NCBI GenBank assembly: GCA_022393335.1
Contig: JAJEKB010000342.1
Location: forward strand, 91,991 to 155,990
Direction: 5' to 3'
From: Macrotrachela quadricornifera
Lineage: Eukaryota > Rotifera > Eurotatoria > Philodinida > Philodinidae
DNA length: 64,000 nucleotides
In this document: positions 24,809 through 37,842 of the stretch, piece by piece
How positions within the stretch are numbered: the first letter of the stretch is position 1
Layout of the letters: the number at the start of each line of letters is the position of its first letter
Notes under the pieces: model-generated
The model's database searches: none
What the model saw: the letters and a program-made list of their open reading frames with translations, nothing else
Told to the model about the DNA's origin: nothing
Program-made: the position numbers and the translations under genes

Positions 24809-26248
24809 TTTTCTATTCAAGCTATGCTTAAGCGGCAGTCTAGTCTTCTGTTTTCGTTTTTTTTATTTTTGCTGTGTAATAAAGGCATCATAAACTATTC
24901 CTCCTTGTGATGCATATGAACTTGAAGTTTGCATGACATAGCAAATCTTTTATTTAATCTTAACTGTTTATGCTTATTTTTCAATAATTAGAAGTGTGTA
25001 CCTTAAACATGAGACACAGTTAAGGTATTTCTTATGGAAGTATATGAAATTTGCATGAAATATCAGAGGATTGAATCATCATATTTTGCATTTTACATTA
25101 AAATATTATGATAAGTTTGAATTATAATTTAGAACAAGATAAATATAATTGTAACTGATTTGTCTTGAAATTATTTTGGAATAAATGTATTTTGATTTGA
25201 TCATATAAAAAAACATCCAAAATTTGATGAAATATGTGATTGAAAATGTAGAGAAATTTTAAACAATATAAAAATGTCTTCCTCTATTATGAGGTATTTG
25301 GTCTTTTTCAACAGATTTAAACTTTAAAATAAAAATGAAGATATGTAAAATAGAAACTTTCTGACAGGATCTTTTTAATCTAATAAAATGATAAAATTGA
25401 GAACATTTGCCAATATGATTGTACTTCTACTAAGTATGGTGAAGGGTTTCTACATGAGATACCGATGCAAAAAAATGAAAAAGTTTATTTTAAGCATAAC
25501 TAGTTATGAATGATGCATGACGAGTTATATTACGTGGAGGAAGTACGCGTGACCAAAGTAAATAAATTATTAATTAGTATATGTATCAAATGAAAGTTAT
25601 TTTTTCAAATTTATCAATTATTTTGTTTTTCAAAATCTTTCTACATTTAAAAGACGTTTTAACAAAAGACAATACAATACAGAAAGAGCCCATCTTTATG
25701 CTTTTAATATAACGGTATTTTAGCGTCATCTCATATATTCTAAAAGCTTTCATATTACTTGTTAATATATATATATTTCGAGATCAATTGGCCTTGATAT
25801 TTTTTCTTTCGTTATGTTTTAATACGATTCTACTTGTTTCTCTTTCAGACGCTAGAATATATGAAGATTATTGCATAATTTATGTATAAAAAAGTATTCT
25901 ATTTATAATGGATATGAATTATAAAATTTTGGATGTAGTAAAAAAAGAGGGGTGTTTATGTGTAACAATACGAATTCGCACGTGCAGATAAGAAAAGAAT
26001 AACAGAGAATGTAACATAGTTTTACATTATATTTTATCTACAGTGGACTTTTATCCTTCAGTGTATATGTAGCTTTTAAAATGAGATACTAGTCCTACAT
26101 TTACGAAAAGAAAATTATTTGTCATGTCAATTAATTATTAAACTAAATATATTTGTACTTATATTATTTTTTTTTCTCATATAAACAATTCATCTATTTT
26201 TATTTTTATTTGTATTTGTTTTAATAAATATTTTCTAGTTTGATTAGA

Positions 26249-27010
26249 ATGGATTCAAATGAGACAATAGCTAGCGATTTTCATTCAAAACTCAATGGTG
26301 TTAACAATAATAATGGTTTTCTGCAACCACCACCACTACGCGTGCGTTTAATCTGTGAATTTATGGGTACTTGCCTTTTCATACTGTTTGGAGCTGGATG
26401 TGCAACAAAACCTCATACTGATCTCTTGACTGTATCTGCTGCACATGCAATTGTTACTACATGGCTCGTCTATGTACTTGGTCCTGTCTCAGGTGGTCAC
26501 TTCAATGCAGGAGCTACATTAGCGTTTGCTATTGATGGTAAAATGAAGATAATTGAAGTCATTGGTTATCTTGTATCTCAGGCATTAGGTGCTTTACTTT
26601 CCGGTGGATTGTTACTTGCAATTTATGGAACTGGTACTACATTAGGTACACCAGGACTTCAAGCAGGTGTTAGTGTTATGCATGGTTTTGCTATTGAATT
26701 TATATGTACAATAGTACTTTCATTTGTTATTTTCTTTACTACAACATACAATACACACAAAGAAGCAGCTCTTCCAATAGGACTTGTTGTTTTCTCATCA
26801 TTTCTACTTGGTGCTGATCGAGATGGTGCTGCATTAAATCCTTGGCGATGGTTAGGTCCAGCTGTGGCTTCGAATACATATGCGTCGACAGCATGGATAT
26901 ATGCAGCAGGTCCTATTGCTGGATTTATTTGTGGATATATATTATTTCGTGCTTACAAGTTGATTTGGAATGGACGTCATTATAACCCTAATTATACCGT
27001 ATTTTCTTAA
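26249..27010 (+). CDS. Aquaporin-like MIP channel with both NPA boxes altered
   Basis: Six-helix major-intrinsic-protein channel of 253 residues in one uninterrupted exon. Family features are the first helix with CEFMGTCLFILFGAGC, the first half-helix SGGHFNAGATLAF, GFAIEFICTIVLSFV in the second repeat, and the second half-helix GAALNPWRWLGPAVAS. The first NPA box reads NAG (residues 86-88) and the second NPW (197-199), while the pore arginine (Arg200) and the following GPA are kept. Substrate (water, glycerol or other) cannot be read from this. The start is the ATG at 26249, 11 nt after a splice acceptor consensus (TTTTCTAG). The absence of introns sets it apart from most neighbours of similar length and may mean a retrocopy or acquired gene. 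Confidence 0.88.
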   Translation: MDSNETIASDFHSKLNGVNNNNGFLQPPPLRVRLICEFMGTCLFILFGAGCATKPHTDLLTVSAAHAIVTTWLVYVLGPVSGGHFNAGATLAFAIDGKMKIIEVIGYLVSQALGALLSGGLLLAIYGTGTTLGTPGLQAGVSVMHGFAIEFICTIVLSFVIFFTTTYNTHKEAALPIGLVVFSSFLLGADRDGAALNPWRWLGPAVASNTYASTAWIYAAGPIAGFICGYILFRAYKLIWNGRHYNPNYTVFS

Positions 27011-30000
27011 TTATCTTATACTAATAATTTTCGTTATATATTAATTTAACATTTATATTACGTTAATATTATTAAGTCAAATCTATTATTATTTTATCTA
27101 TATAATATTTTACAATTTAGAAGCATTTTAGACATATTACCCAATGACTATCAAAAACACATTATTTTTCTCCTTGCATTTGTAAAAAAAATGTTTTTTT
27201 TTTAAATAAAATAAATTATTTTCACAAACTTCAGCATCTATTCATTTGGATTACGAAATAAGATGACATTTATTTTCTTCTCAAATACTTAAAAAAATTC
27301 ATTTATTCAACACATGGTTGTAAAAGAAGACTTTTCACATGGCATTGACAAAATATTTACTTCTGAGGTATTTATGAATAATGCGCAAAAACACTTTTGG
27401 GGTATTATACATAGGATTTCTACTAGAAATTTATCATTCAAATAGTACAAAAACAAAGAGGTGTATTTTCACATCTTATCAATGAATAATATTGCAAAAT
27501 ATAAAGAGCAAATAATAAAAATTTGTAACGGAATCACATTCTTTTCATTAGATAAAAACTATTGTTGTTCATGATAATTCGATGTATTCTATATATGTCG
27601 AAAATATTCTTTTATTTCGTCATTGTTTATTCAATGTAAGTGAACAGAAGTATCGTTAACTACTATTTCTCTATTCAACATCAAATACTTAAGTATCTAT
27701 AAAAGAATTTATATTTTAATACACGACTTTTATGAACAAATGATTTATAGTCACTAAAATAAATGCACGATCAGTTATTTAAATAATTAGACTCGTTAAT
27801 ATATTATAAGGTCACTCTTATATCTACAAACAACATCTTGAAGACAACTAAGAAAATAATAAAATATGATGAAACATGTAGAGCAGACCATACGTAATCA
27901 AATTTATTAACAATTTCTTCAGATATAGCTGTTTGTTTGTTATCTATTTTTTTTTCATTGTCTGGTTATAGTTGTAATTCTTTAAAAGATTGAAAAAATA
28001 AATATCTCAAACAGATTACACACGGAAATTGATGCTGAATCATTGCCTATTCCTGTGCACTCAACCTCTTTTTATACTGATTGGTCATATAAACGCGTTC
28101 ACATTAAATGTCTAACATGCCTTCCAGCAAGAAATAACTATTGTAGTGCATTTTGAAAAACAAAAGTTACTATAAAGGATTTTCATCTTCCAACAAGGAA
28201 ATGCAATGTTACGGATACAAAAGAATTTAATGGTACAATGTAAAGAGAATTTTTCATATATCATTAGTAACTAATGATGATCATTAATTAAGACCATCCC
28301 TAATCTCAATACTGCACATTCCTACAGTCGAGACGATAATGGTAAAAGTATGTGATATAATAAGGTATAGAGGTATGACTCTTGAACTAGCAAAATAAAA
28401 TTTTGACAATTCTCATAACCAACATTCGTAAAGTAACTTTTTATATACCAAAATGTAGAATTCAGTTTGCATCATTTTATTATGTATTTGATTTCGAATG
28501 AAATGCTTCAGAGTTTAGCGAAAAATGAATGCAAAAGTCGGTTAATCTTTATGAGCCACTCCAATATATGGTGTTAACAATATATTTTCTGTAAGATACA
28601 TGTAATTAAAGGGGTAAAATCCCCATGTTCACATATTATCAATCTTGCTCTAAAAGATCATATTCATTTTGATTAATTTTATGCTTCAATTTCATCTAGA
28701 AAAGTGAAACATTACATGTAGTATTTGTTGTTTATCAAAAATTCTATTCATTTAATCAAAGATAAAAAAATCTGAATAAGAAAAACATATTTTGTGTTAA
28801 AGAAGGATTTAAATGTCAGGAGCATTTTTTTGCATGAAGTTTAATTGTAATAATATTATAAAATATATCACCTAATCATTCTATTTTTATTACAAATGAA
28901 TCATAAAAAATATTTAGATGGTCTCATATTTTTTGTTAATTAGTTTATTTTAATCGTCGAATACCTTTTTTTTATCTTTTTCTTTGATCATTTCATAACT
29001 TTTTGTTTTTTTCAAATCATTATTGTACTTCATTAAAAAGTCAACATCAACATAAATGAGATCAAGTTATTACCATTACCAGATAGATGTATGTATATAA
29101 ACATGTATTTACCTGTGACAATGATTGTCTCTATCAAAATAACAACCACATTTTTTTTCCTTTTTATGGATTCAATACAGCAAATAAAATGCAAATTTAT
29201 GTGTAACGACCGATAAAAAAATGTTTATTTTTCATGAACTCTATTTGTCGACGCGTTTAATTGTGTCCGTTAGAAAGAAGGAATAATATCTTTCTTATAC
29301 GTCTAAAAACTAAATGATATTATAATAAAAATTATTTGGCATTATATAATTCTTTTTATATAAAGAAATATAGTATCAATTGTATTGATTTGATAATTAC
29401 GATTTATATAAAATCATTATGTGGAAACGAATTCGTAATGTTTCTGATACGGTAGGAATAGAATTTATTTGTTTTTATTTAGAATCTTTAATTTTCTAAA
29501 AATAAAACTTCATAAAAATAGAGACAAATTCTTTTTTTTTTTGATGCCAACAATCGAATGTGTTAATAAATAAAGAAATTGTATATAATACTGAAAAAAA
29601 AAAGAATGTATAGAGCTCTTATAAAATCTATTTAAATTAATTTTATATTCTTTGTTTTTTTTTTCATCACATTCAACTAGCAATAGTAATCGTGGTTACT
29701 TCTTTTTTTTCAGTGTAGTTCTTAGATTCTATACTTGTATTATTTTATTGTATTTCATATGTTTTCCAACTATGAAAAACAGAAAAATTAATTAAAAAAT
29801 GTCAAGTATCTTTTTAAATCAATTATCAAACGCATTCTTTTTCTATTAATCATTCTTTGGTTCTTCTTTTTCTCGTTATTTTCTATTAGCGCATTAAAAG
29901 GTTTCTCTTGATGAAATATATTTGATGCTCGAATAATTACATCATACATACACTTATGAAGATTTTTATTATTGACAACTTTTCATTCATTCGTATTTTT

Positions 30001-30105
30001 TCTTCTTTTCATTAACATACACTTTGATTATTAAAAATAATGCTTGAATTTATAAAATTATTTTTTATTTTGTATTTCTAGGATACATCAATAACCCATA
30101 AAGAT
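27011..30105. other. 3.1 kb gene-free spacer
   Basis: This lies between the aquaporin stop and the ANKUB1 start. It is AT-rich with stops in all frames. I found no exon, tRNA or transposon ends. A 3' splice consensus (TTGTATTTCTAG, ending 30081) sits 24 nt before the ANKUB1 ATG, so an untranslated leader exon or a trans-spliced leader is likely. Confidence 0.5.
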
Positions 30106-32696
30106 ATGCGTTATTTTATTTATTATCCTCCAACTAAATCAATACGATTAATTGATGTTAGTGACAGTGTTCTTGTTGAAGATATTCTTACATTAGTTAA
30201 ACAAGAATTTGGTCTTAATATTCAAAATAGTGGTCCATCTGAGACATCTATTGTTCTTAATTATAATGGTTCTGATCTTAAACCAAAATGGTCATTAGCA
30301 GATTTAAGTATTCCATCTGGATCAATTATTCGTTGTTTATATCGAGAAGAAAAAGCTGCTGATCTTTATATTCATTGTGGTTTTAATAAACAAATATTAA
30401 AATTATTTGATTCATCAATTACAACAGAATCAACAATTGGTATAATACGAAAAAAAATTTCCGATAAATTAGGTTTACCATTAAGTGTATTTTGTCTTGA
30501 AACATATGATTGTAAAAAACGTTCATATGATCAAATGAAATTAACTGATTATGAATTAAAAATACATGATCATATTTATTTAAAAGTATGGAAAGGTTAT
30601 GAAAAATTTATTAATTCTTGTTTAAAAGGTTTTTCTGAACCATATGCTCATGATGATCTTACACGACATTATCAAATACAAGTTGCTTTATATATTGCTG
30701 CATTTTATGGTAAAATAATTAATATTAAAAAAAAAGAAAAATATGAAGTTTCCCGCTTTTTTATTTAAGGACATATGGAATTAGCTAATTCTGCAATGCA
30801 ATTAGGTGCTCGTAGTGATCGTTCTGTAGGTGAACATCCATCTCGTCAATGGTCATATGAATTAACAACAAAAGCTTTGCCTGAAATGCTTAAATGTCCA
30901 ATTCATATAGCTATTGAACGTGGACATGTTAAAATGGTTGATTTATTTGTTCGACAATCTATATTATGTACACAAATTCGAGAACCAATATCAGGTTATT
31001 TACCTTATAAATTAGCATTATCTTGTGCTTTTTCAGCAAAAACAAAAGAAGAAAAACAATGTTATCGTGTTGTTTATTATTATTTACATGATAAACAATT
31101 TAATATGAAAATACCATTAAATTCTACTGGTGAATATGTTTCAAATTTACTTACATCAACAATTAGTGCTAATGCAGTTCATCGTTCATCATCAAATCTT
31201 GTATATGTATCATTACCATTCTATTGTAGAATTATTAGGTAAATAATTTTTTTTTTTTTATAAATAAAATAAAATTTTAGTTTCTTCTTTTTCTCAATCT
31301 TTATAGTTGGTATGAACGTGCACGTGAAAAAGTTTGGAAAAAATATGGTGGACATTTTTATAATACATCTCAAACAAAACGTATTTATCCAAAACAAGGT
31401 TTACTTGGTTATAAAGTTTTAATTGATGGATTTAATAATACATTTGAAGTACCATTAGAACAACTTCGAAATATACGTTCAAGTGATACTTTAAAATCAG
31501 ATCAAGTTGATATTCATGCCGGTTTTGATGAAGAAGAACAAGAAAAAATTATTAAAATGAAAACATTTGTTAAACAATTTGCATTAGATGAACGAAAACG
31601 TGCTAAACAAATAGCTGCTGTAAATCTTCAACAATCACGTCGTCCTCGAGTATTATTATTACCTCAAACAATAACAACAATAGAACAAAATAAATATCCA
31701 ATACAAACATCTGAAGATATTCCTCCTTCGATAGAATTTCCAAATCATCTAAAACGATCACATACTATAGGTTTAGATTCAAAAACATTTAAATCAATGT
31801 TAGATATTGATAATTCATCAGTTACTAATTTAACACCATCAACATCAAAGAGCGATCCAACATCAGTTAATCAAATAGATGGTATATATTATAATAGTAT
31901 TGTATTTTTTTCATATCAATTATCTTCTTTTTATATAGATAATCGTAAATCTAATGAAAAAATCATACGTTTATCAAAAACCGCATATGAAACATTACCA
32001 TTATCACAATCTCCTGTTAGTGATGAAGGAGAAAAATCTTCTTTACCTATTATTAATTCTCCAAGATCACATGCGCGTACAAATTTTTCATCATTAACAA
32101 AGAAATTAGAAGCAGTTATTGATGTTAATAAAAGAGATATACAACCAAAAATGTCATCTGTTAATGCTTATGCATTATCATCATCTCGTATTGCTTTAGA
32201 AACGGATAAACTTAAAGCTGATAAAAGACGAGAATTATTTACACAAATTGAACAATCTGTACAAAAACAACCACAACAACAATCTGAGATACCAATAAAT
32301 CCTCTTTCTCTCTCATTACCTAATAATCATAAATCAGCTGATATTGATACATATATTCCATTACCTGATCGTCCAGGAATGCGAAAATTAGGCCCAGTTA
32401 AATCTCGTCTTGATATTGATATTCGTCAAGCTACTGTTAAACCTTATGAACGTTACGCTAGTGCAACAACACGATCAACAGCTGTTCAGTGTTTACATGA
32501 AGCTGGTTATTTTAAAGGAAAATCATGGCTTAAACAAGTTGAAATTAGTAAAGAAATGGTTAAACAACACGCTAAAAGACGTATTCATCGTGCAAATGAT
32601 GAAACAAATAATAAACCTATTTTATTACCTCTTCGTACAAATGTAATAACAACATCTTCTAGTAGACATAGACCAAATACAGTTAAAGCTAATTAA
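30106..32696 (+). CDS. ANKUB1: Ankyrin-repeat and ubiquitin-domain protein ANKUB1
   Basis: Four exons (30106-30709, 30770-31238, 31307-31881, 31939-32696) give 801 residues with phase closing. The order matches animal ANKUB1. A first ubiquitin-like domain (about 1-85) contains WSLADLSIPSGS. A second (about 88-165) contains KLGLPLSVFCLETYD. Then come ANKUB1-specific QVALYIAAFYG and an ankyrin region with KCPIHIAIERGH. A long disordered Ser/Thr/Pro region follows, and a conserved C-terminal segment reads GKSWLKQVEISKEMVKQHAK, close to the vertebrate ending. The molecular function of ANKUB1 is not established. The third intron is 57 nt with no in-frame stop, so retention would only insert 19 residues. 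Confidence 0.88.
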
Positions 32697-32826
32697 ATAT
32701 TTTTGTTTTATTCGGTTTATTATTAGAATAAAAAAAAAATGATATATGGAAAAAGGTTTTAAGATCTGGGTGGGTTATCATCAGATAGGTGTATCTTTGC
32801 TATTTATCAAGAATAAAAATGTTGAA

Positions 32827-33730
32827 TTATGAACATGTATGACAAACTAAAAAAAAATTAAAAAAAAAATTTTTTTTGCTTTTTAAATATTTTTATTTTC
32901 AATTTACCTAATGCAGAACCAAGTTTTCTACATGGTACACTAAAAAGTTTCTTACGACATCGATTACAACGAGCACAATCAAGATGATAATAACGTGTAT
33001 CATGTTTAAATGCTTCTTCTTCACTTGTTACAGGTCGTGTACATTTGTCACATATAGGTATACGACCTGCTTGATCGCATTCTACCATAGTTATTTCACC
33101 AAAAATATTTTCTAAATGTGGTGCATGTTCTTTGCCTTGATAAATGCCAGTTATATGTTTTGAACATGTTAAACATTCATAACGTCCATCTAACATATCG
33201 ACAAAATTATGACCTAAAATTTTTATTTTTGTTAAAACTATTAAAAGAATATGAATAATTACCATCAGGTATAACTGCAAGACATTTGCAACATCTAAAT
33301 AGAAAAAGAAAAACAAACGAGAATAATTTAATTAATTATAAATTAAATAGAAAAATTTTTACCGAAAACATTCACTATGATAATGAAGATCTTTAAATCG
33401 TTTAGCTGTTATACCCGATGGAATTTTTTGACGACATGCATAACAACTAAAATAAATATTAGAAAATTTATTTTAATAAAATTTTCTAAATTTTATTTTA
33501 TACACAGGTGCAAGTGCATTGTTACAACTTTCACATTGAAATTGATTATTTGGTTTAGGATAAAATGGTTTTCCTGCTAATGTAACACCACATTGTGAAC
33601 AACAAAAACAATGTGGATGATAATATCGATCTTGATATATTTGCATAGGATCTCGTGGTGTAAAAACTTTTCGACATGCTTCACAAAATGTTTTTGTCAA
33701 TGGACGATTTGTTGTTGGACCACTCGACAT
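32827..33730 (-). CDS. Three-LIM-domain protein
   Basis: Zinc-binding adaptor made almost entirely of LIM domains; 222 residues from five exons (33730-33504, 33446-33363, 33294-33263, 33213-32908, 32846-32827), phase closing. LIM1 (about 16-72) starts FCEACRKVF and contains YYHPHCFCCSQC. LIM2 (about 77-130) starts CYACRQKI with YHSECFRCCKC and ends CLTC. LIM3 (about 158-222) starts ICDKCTRPV with YYHLDCARCNRC. Its last ligands come from the 20 nt final coding exon (VCHTCS then stop). LIM domains bind protein partners, often at actin or adhesion sites. I cannot place it in a named family. The start follows a CAG acceptor 19 nt upstream. It converges on ANKUB1, with only 130 bp between stops. 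Confidence 0.85.
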
Positions 33731-34987
33731 GTTTATTGTATATATTATCTGAAGTACAAAAACATACCAGTAATAAAACAAGACGTAACAGAATAAAACG
33801 AAGCACAAAAATGGGATGATATGACGATCTTCCTTTTTTCTGTTTTACGGGCACGGCTTTATGGCCTTTCACACTTCTCTCTCTCTCTCTCTTTCTGCTA
33901 CTTTTCTTTTTCCTCTTTTTTGTATAGTACTACGTACAACTATGTTTATGGGAATATTTGCCCCCTCAATAGTTTTTGTTGTTGTTCTCTTTTTTCCTTT
34001 TATCTTACCCCAAAAATAACTCAGCCTTTTTCTTTGGTTGGTCACGATATTTATTACTATCGTACTGCTGTAATGCATATGCAGAACTATCAAAGAAATG
34101 ATGAATGTATACAACAGATCATATGACAATAAAATACATGAATAAATTTTGGTACATACAAACACATTCTTTCTCGCGCTCTCTCTCTCTCTTTTCTTAC
34201 AGTTGATTAGTTATACTACCCATTATAAATTTAGTAGCTGTTCTTGCTATGATCAAGTGTATCTTTCTAACTTTATTGACATATATCAACATATTAGATC
34301 AATCAATCGATGAAATTAGCATCAATAGTAGACAAGGTCATCCTTGATTTTTATCATATGAACGGCCACATTCTTTCTATTCAAGTAGGATAGATAGTAT
34401 TAGCTATTATATCCATAATGATATAACGATAGATCAATGGACATTTTTTTTTTGTCATATTGATTAATGAAACTAGTAATATTATGTGTTGATAAATTCT
34501 TTTTTATTAATAATTAATAATTAATATAATATCGATAAAAAGAATTGAATTAATTCTTTTCAATATTAATCAAAATGTTCTTCAGATATTTGTTTTTTTT
34601 TGTATTGAAAAACAATTCTGGATTATTGTTTATCAGTAGCATCAGTTAATGAATTCAATATATAACTGATTTATGTTAGATAATAATCGATAAATAGGAA
34701 TTTTTCTTTTGTTTTTTGATGATGACAGGAAAATCGATTAATAAAAAGATTTTATCATTAGTCTATACATCAACGAATAACGACATCTAGATTTTTAGAA
34801 ATTTAACTAAATCAAAATAAACAAATCATTAGTGGCATCCATTAAATAAATTAAGGATATTACTTGAATATTCATATTATTCATCAAATAATTATTCATA
34901 TATATATATAAATGAAACGATTTTCTAAAAAAATTTTTATTTATTTATTTTAATAGATAATTGATCATCATCTAGATTATTTCAAGA
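33731..34987. other. Spacer between the LIM gene and seryl-tRNA synthetase
   Basis: This divergent spacer of about 1.26 kb has promoters for both genes. It contains two CT-microsatellite tracts and otherwise AT-rich sequence. A splice acceptor consensus (TTTTAATAG, ending 34956) lies 31 nt before the synthetase ATG. Confidence 0.5.
33875..34192. repeat. Two (CT)n microsatellites
   Basis: CT dinucleotide runs occur at about 33875-33892 and 34179-34192, both upstream of the LIM gene. They are simple repeats in a divergent promoter region. Confidence 0.8.
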
Positions 34988-36879
34988 ATGGTACTTGATA
35001 TTGATTTATTTCGATCAGAAAAAGGTCATGATCCACAAGTAGTACGTGATTCTCAAAAAAAACGTTATAAACGAGTTGAACTTGTTGATGATATTATTGA
35101 ATATGATACTCAATGGCGTACTACACGTTATCAAGCTGATCAATGGAATAAAATAAAAAATCTTTGTGGACGTACAGTTGGTATAAAAAAACAAGCAAAA
35201 GAAAATGAAGGTGATACAGAAGAACTTCCTCAAAATTTTAAAATTAATTTTGAAACATTAAATGCTGATATACTTTCAACATTAACAATAAAACAATTAA
35301 AACATGTTAGTTTATTAATTGATGGAGAAATTGAAAAAACAAAAGAGAAATTAATTAAAATTGAAAATGATAGAAATTCTGCTTTACATGAAATTGGAAA
35401 TATTGTTCATCATTCAGTACCTGTTAGCAATGATGAAGTAAAAAAAAAAGAATATATAAATTTATTAAAAATACAAAAAATATTTATTTTAGGATAATAA
35501 TATAACAGAACGAACTTTTGGTGATGTTGAAACACGAAAGAAATATTCACATTTTGATTTAATGTATATGATTGATGGATATGATGGTGAACGAGGAGCA
35601 TTAGTAGCTGGATCGCGTGGTTATTTTATGAAGGTTAATACAAAAGATGTGTTTTTATCTATTTCATATATCGATTATTTTAGGGACCTGCTGTATTTCT
35701 TGAACAAGCTATTCTTCAATTAGCTTTAAATATTTTAAGCGAGAAAAATTTTGAAATACTTTATACACCATTTTTTATGCGAAAAGAAGTTATGCAAGAA
35801 GTTGCTCAATTAAGTCAATTTGATGAAGAACTTTATAAAGTAAATTCATTTATTAAAAAAAAAATATATATATAAATTCTTCTTTTATTAGGTTGTATGT
35901 AAAAATGATAAACCTGATGAACCAAATGATGAAGAAAAATATTTAATTGCTACATCAGAACAAGCTATTGCTGCTTTTCATCGGTTAATATATTTGATTT
36001 GCTTATTTTTTGGAAGAAAATTTTATTTTTATAGAGATGAATGGCTTGCAACTGATCGATTACCAATTCGTTATGGTGGTATTTCAACTTGTTTTAGACA
36101 AGAAGCTGGTTCTCATGGTCGTGATACACGTGGTATTTTTCGTGTTCATCAATTTGAAAAGGTTTCTATATTACTTTTTTTTTGTTTTTGTTTTTGTATT
36201 AATTAATATTTAGGTTGAACAATTTTGTATTACTTCTCCACATGATAATGAATCATGGAAAATGTTTGAAGAAATGATTGGAAATGCAGAAGAATTTAAT
36301 AAAAAATTGGGTATTCCATATCGTATTGTTAATATTGTTTCTGGTTAGTAGAAAATACAAATAACGAAAAAGAAAAAAAGAATTTTATTTAAAATTATAT
36401 AGGTGAATTAAATAATGCGGCAGCAAAAAAATATGATTTAGAAGCATGGTTTCCTGGTTCAGGTAAATTTCGTGAACTTGTTTCTTGTTCCAATTGTCTT
36501 GAATATCAATCAAGACGATTAAAAATTCGTTATGGTCAAGGAAAAAAACTTAATGAATCTGTAAGTTAATAATGAATTTTATTTATAATTTTATTTTTTT
36601 TTTCTATTATATAGGCTGAATATGTTCATATGTTAAATGCAACAATGTGTGCAACAACTCGAACTATATGTGCTATTCTTGAAAATTATCAAACTGATGA
36701 TGGCATTATCGTACCTGAAATTCTCAGAGCATCAATGCCAAAAAGTATGCTGTTTTATTTTCTTTTAAATTGTTTTTTTTTTAAATTTTATTTTAGAATA
36801 TTCCGAAAAAATTCCATTTGTTAAAGAAGCACCAGTTGAACAAGAATCGAAAACAACTGCTGCTACTAAAAAGAAATAA
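34988..36879 (+). CDS. SARS1: Cytosolic seryl-tRNA synthetase
   Basis: Class II aminoacyl-tRNA synthetase that charges tRNA-Ser with serine in the cytosol. Nine exons (34988-35437, 35493-35633, 35684-35839, 35892-35983, 36035-36161, 36214-36343, 36403-36560, 36615-36744, 36797-36879) give 488 residues, phase closing. The N-terminus MVLDIDLFR is the eukaryotic SerRS start, followed by the tRNA-binding coiled-coil arm (about 40-140). The catalytic core has [21 protein letters not shown], the serine-site TSEQAI, motif 2 with Arg301 ([10 protein letters not shown]) and motif 3 with Arg434 ([14 protein letters not shown]). The tail [12 protein letters not shown] matches the eukaryotic enzyme. The C-terminus is a short lysine-ending tail, without the longer extension of the vertebrate enzyme. 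Confidence 0.96.
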
Positions 36880-37842
36880 AATAATATTTTAGTATTATTG
36901 TCAAACAAGAACAATTGTTTTATTTTATTATATACATGTTATCCATTTTATTAATATAGGATTATTTTAATCCATAAAAAAAAAGAACGACAATAATAAT
37001 AAACAATAAAATGGATGAAAAGGTCTCAATTGCTTTCTTCAACAAGCAATTACAGATTTTTAAATAGATAATTTCTAACTAGACTTAGTGAAAGAAAAAT
37101 TTAAATATCTCCATTATATTTTTATTACTAATAAAACAGTACTGCAGGCTTTAAAACAATTATGTACACCATTTATTCTCGATTAAGAGAACAATTTTAT
37201 TGTATTCTTTTTCATAGCTTGTAAAGGTAAAGTTCTCTGTTAAAAACAATTTTTCATACCGTTTGTCTTATACATATGAGCTATCAATACTTATTTATCA
37301 ATAATAAAACGATCATAATATAGTAGAGATATTCAATTTTTTCTTTGACTAATGACTTTCTGGATATCCTATATATTGAGAATGATAGATAATCTCATTT
37401 ATATATCAATGCATAAATTAGGAATTAATTTGACATGAGGTCATATAGAAATGTTCCGATTTGTATATACATTCTGATTGCACATGGTCTTAGATATAAT
37501 ACACTATGATGTTTTTAAATATTTCAAATGATGTATACTGATTAAAATGATAATCATATATACAAATATTGATATTCTGAAATTTGTTTTCTTTTTACTT
37601 CGAGAAATTGGATATTATCAGTTATACTAGAGAATATCGACTTCTAAGTAACTACAATGATGTTTCAAAGTTACAAAATATTGATTTTTGAAATCTCTTT
37701 TGAAGAATAAATATATTAAAAAGAAAGTTCTATGGATATAGTATATAAAGAAGACTACTTACAGAATTTTGTTGAGATGTTTGGCGCCGACTCTTTATTA
37801 ATCAATCTATTCGAGGATATTAAATAGAAGTAGATAAAGAAA
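36880..37842. other. Spacer between seryl-tRNA synthetase and dynein
   Basis: About 960 bp of AT-rich sequence with no coding exon. It should contain the synthetase 3' end and the dynein promoter. An AG acceptor (AAATAG, ending 37827) precedes the dynein ATG by 15 nt. Confidence 0.5.

Larger units (their letters stand above)
22693..26248. other. Repeat-rich spacer between the USP gene and the aquaporin
   Basis: This divergent spacer holds the uncertain 5' end of the USP gene (a candidate exon at 24020-24050 reads RNGNNIRLADG in a compatible phase), a decayed Tc1/mariner element (23031-23987), a cluster of AAGGTGGCTGA repeats (24246-24808), and the aquaporin promoter. From about 24900 to 26200 I see nothing beyond AT-rich sequence. 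Confidence 0.5.

Noticed and set aside
24611..24910. 99-codon plus-strand frame with hydrophobic runs
   Set aside because: Low-complexity Phe/Leu/Ser content, overlaps the AAGGTGGCTGA repeat cluster, and shows no family features.
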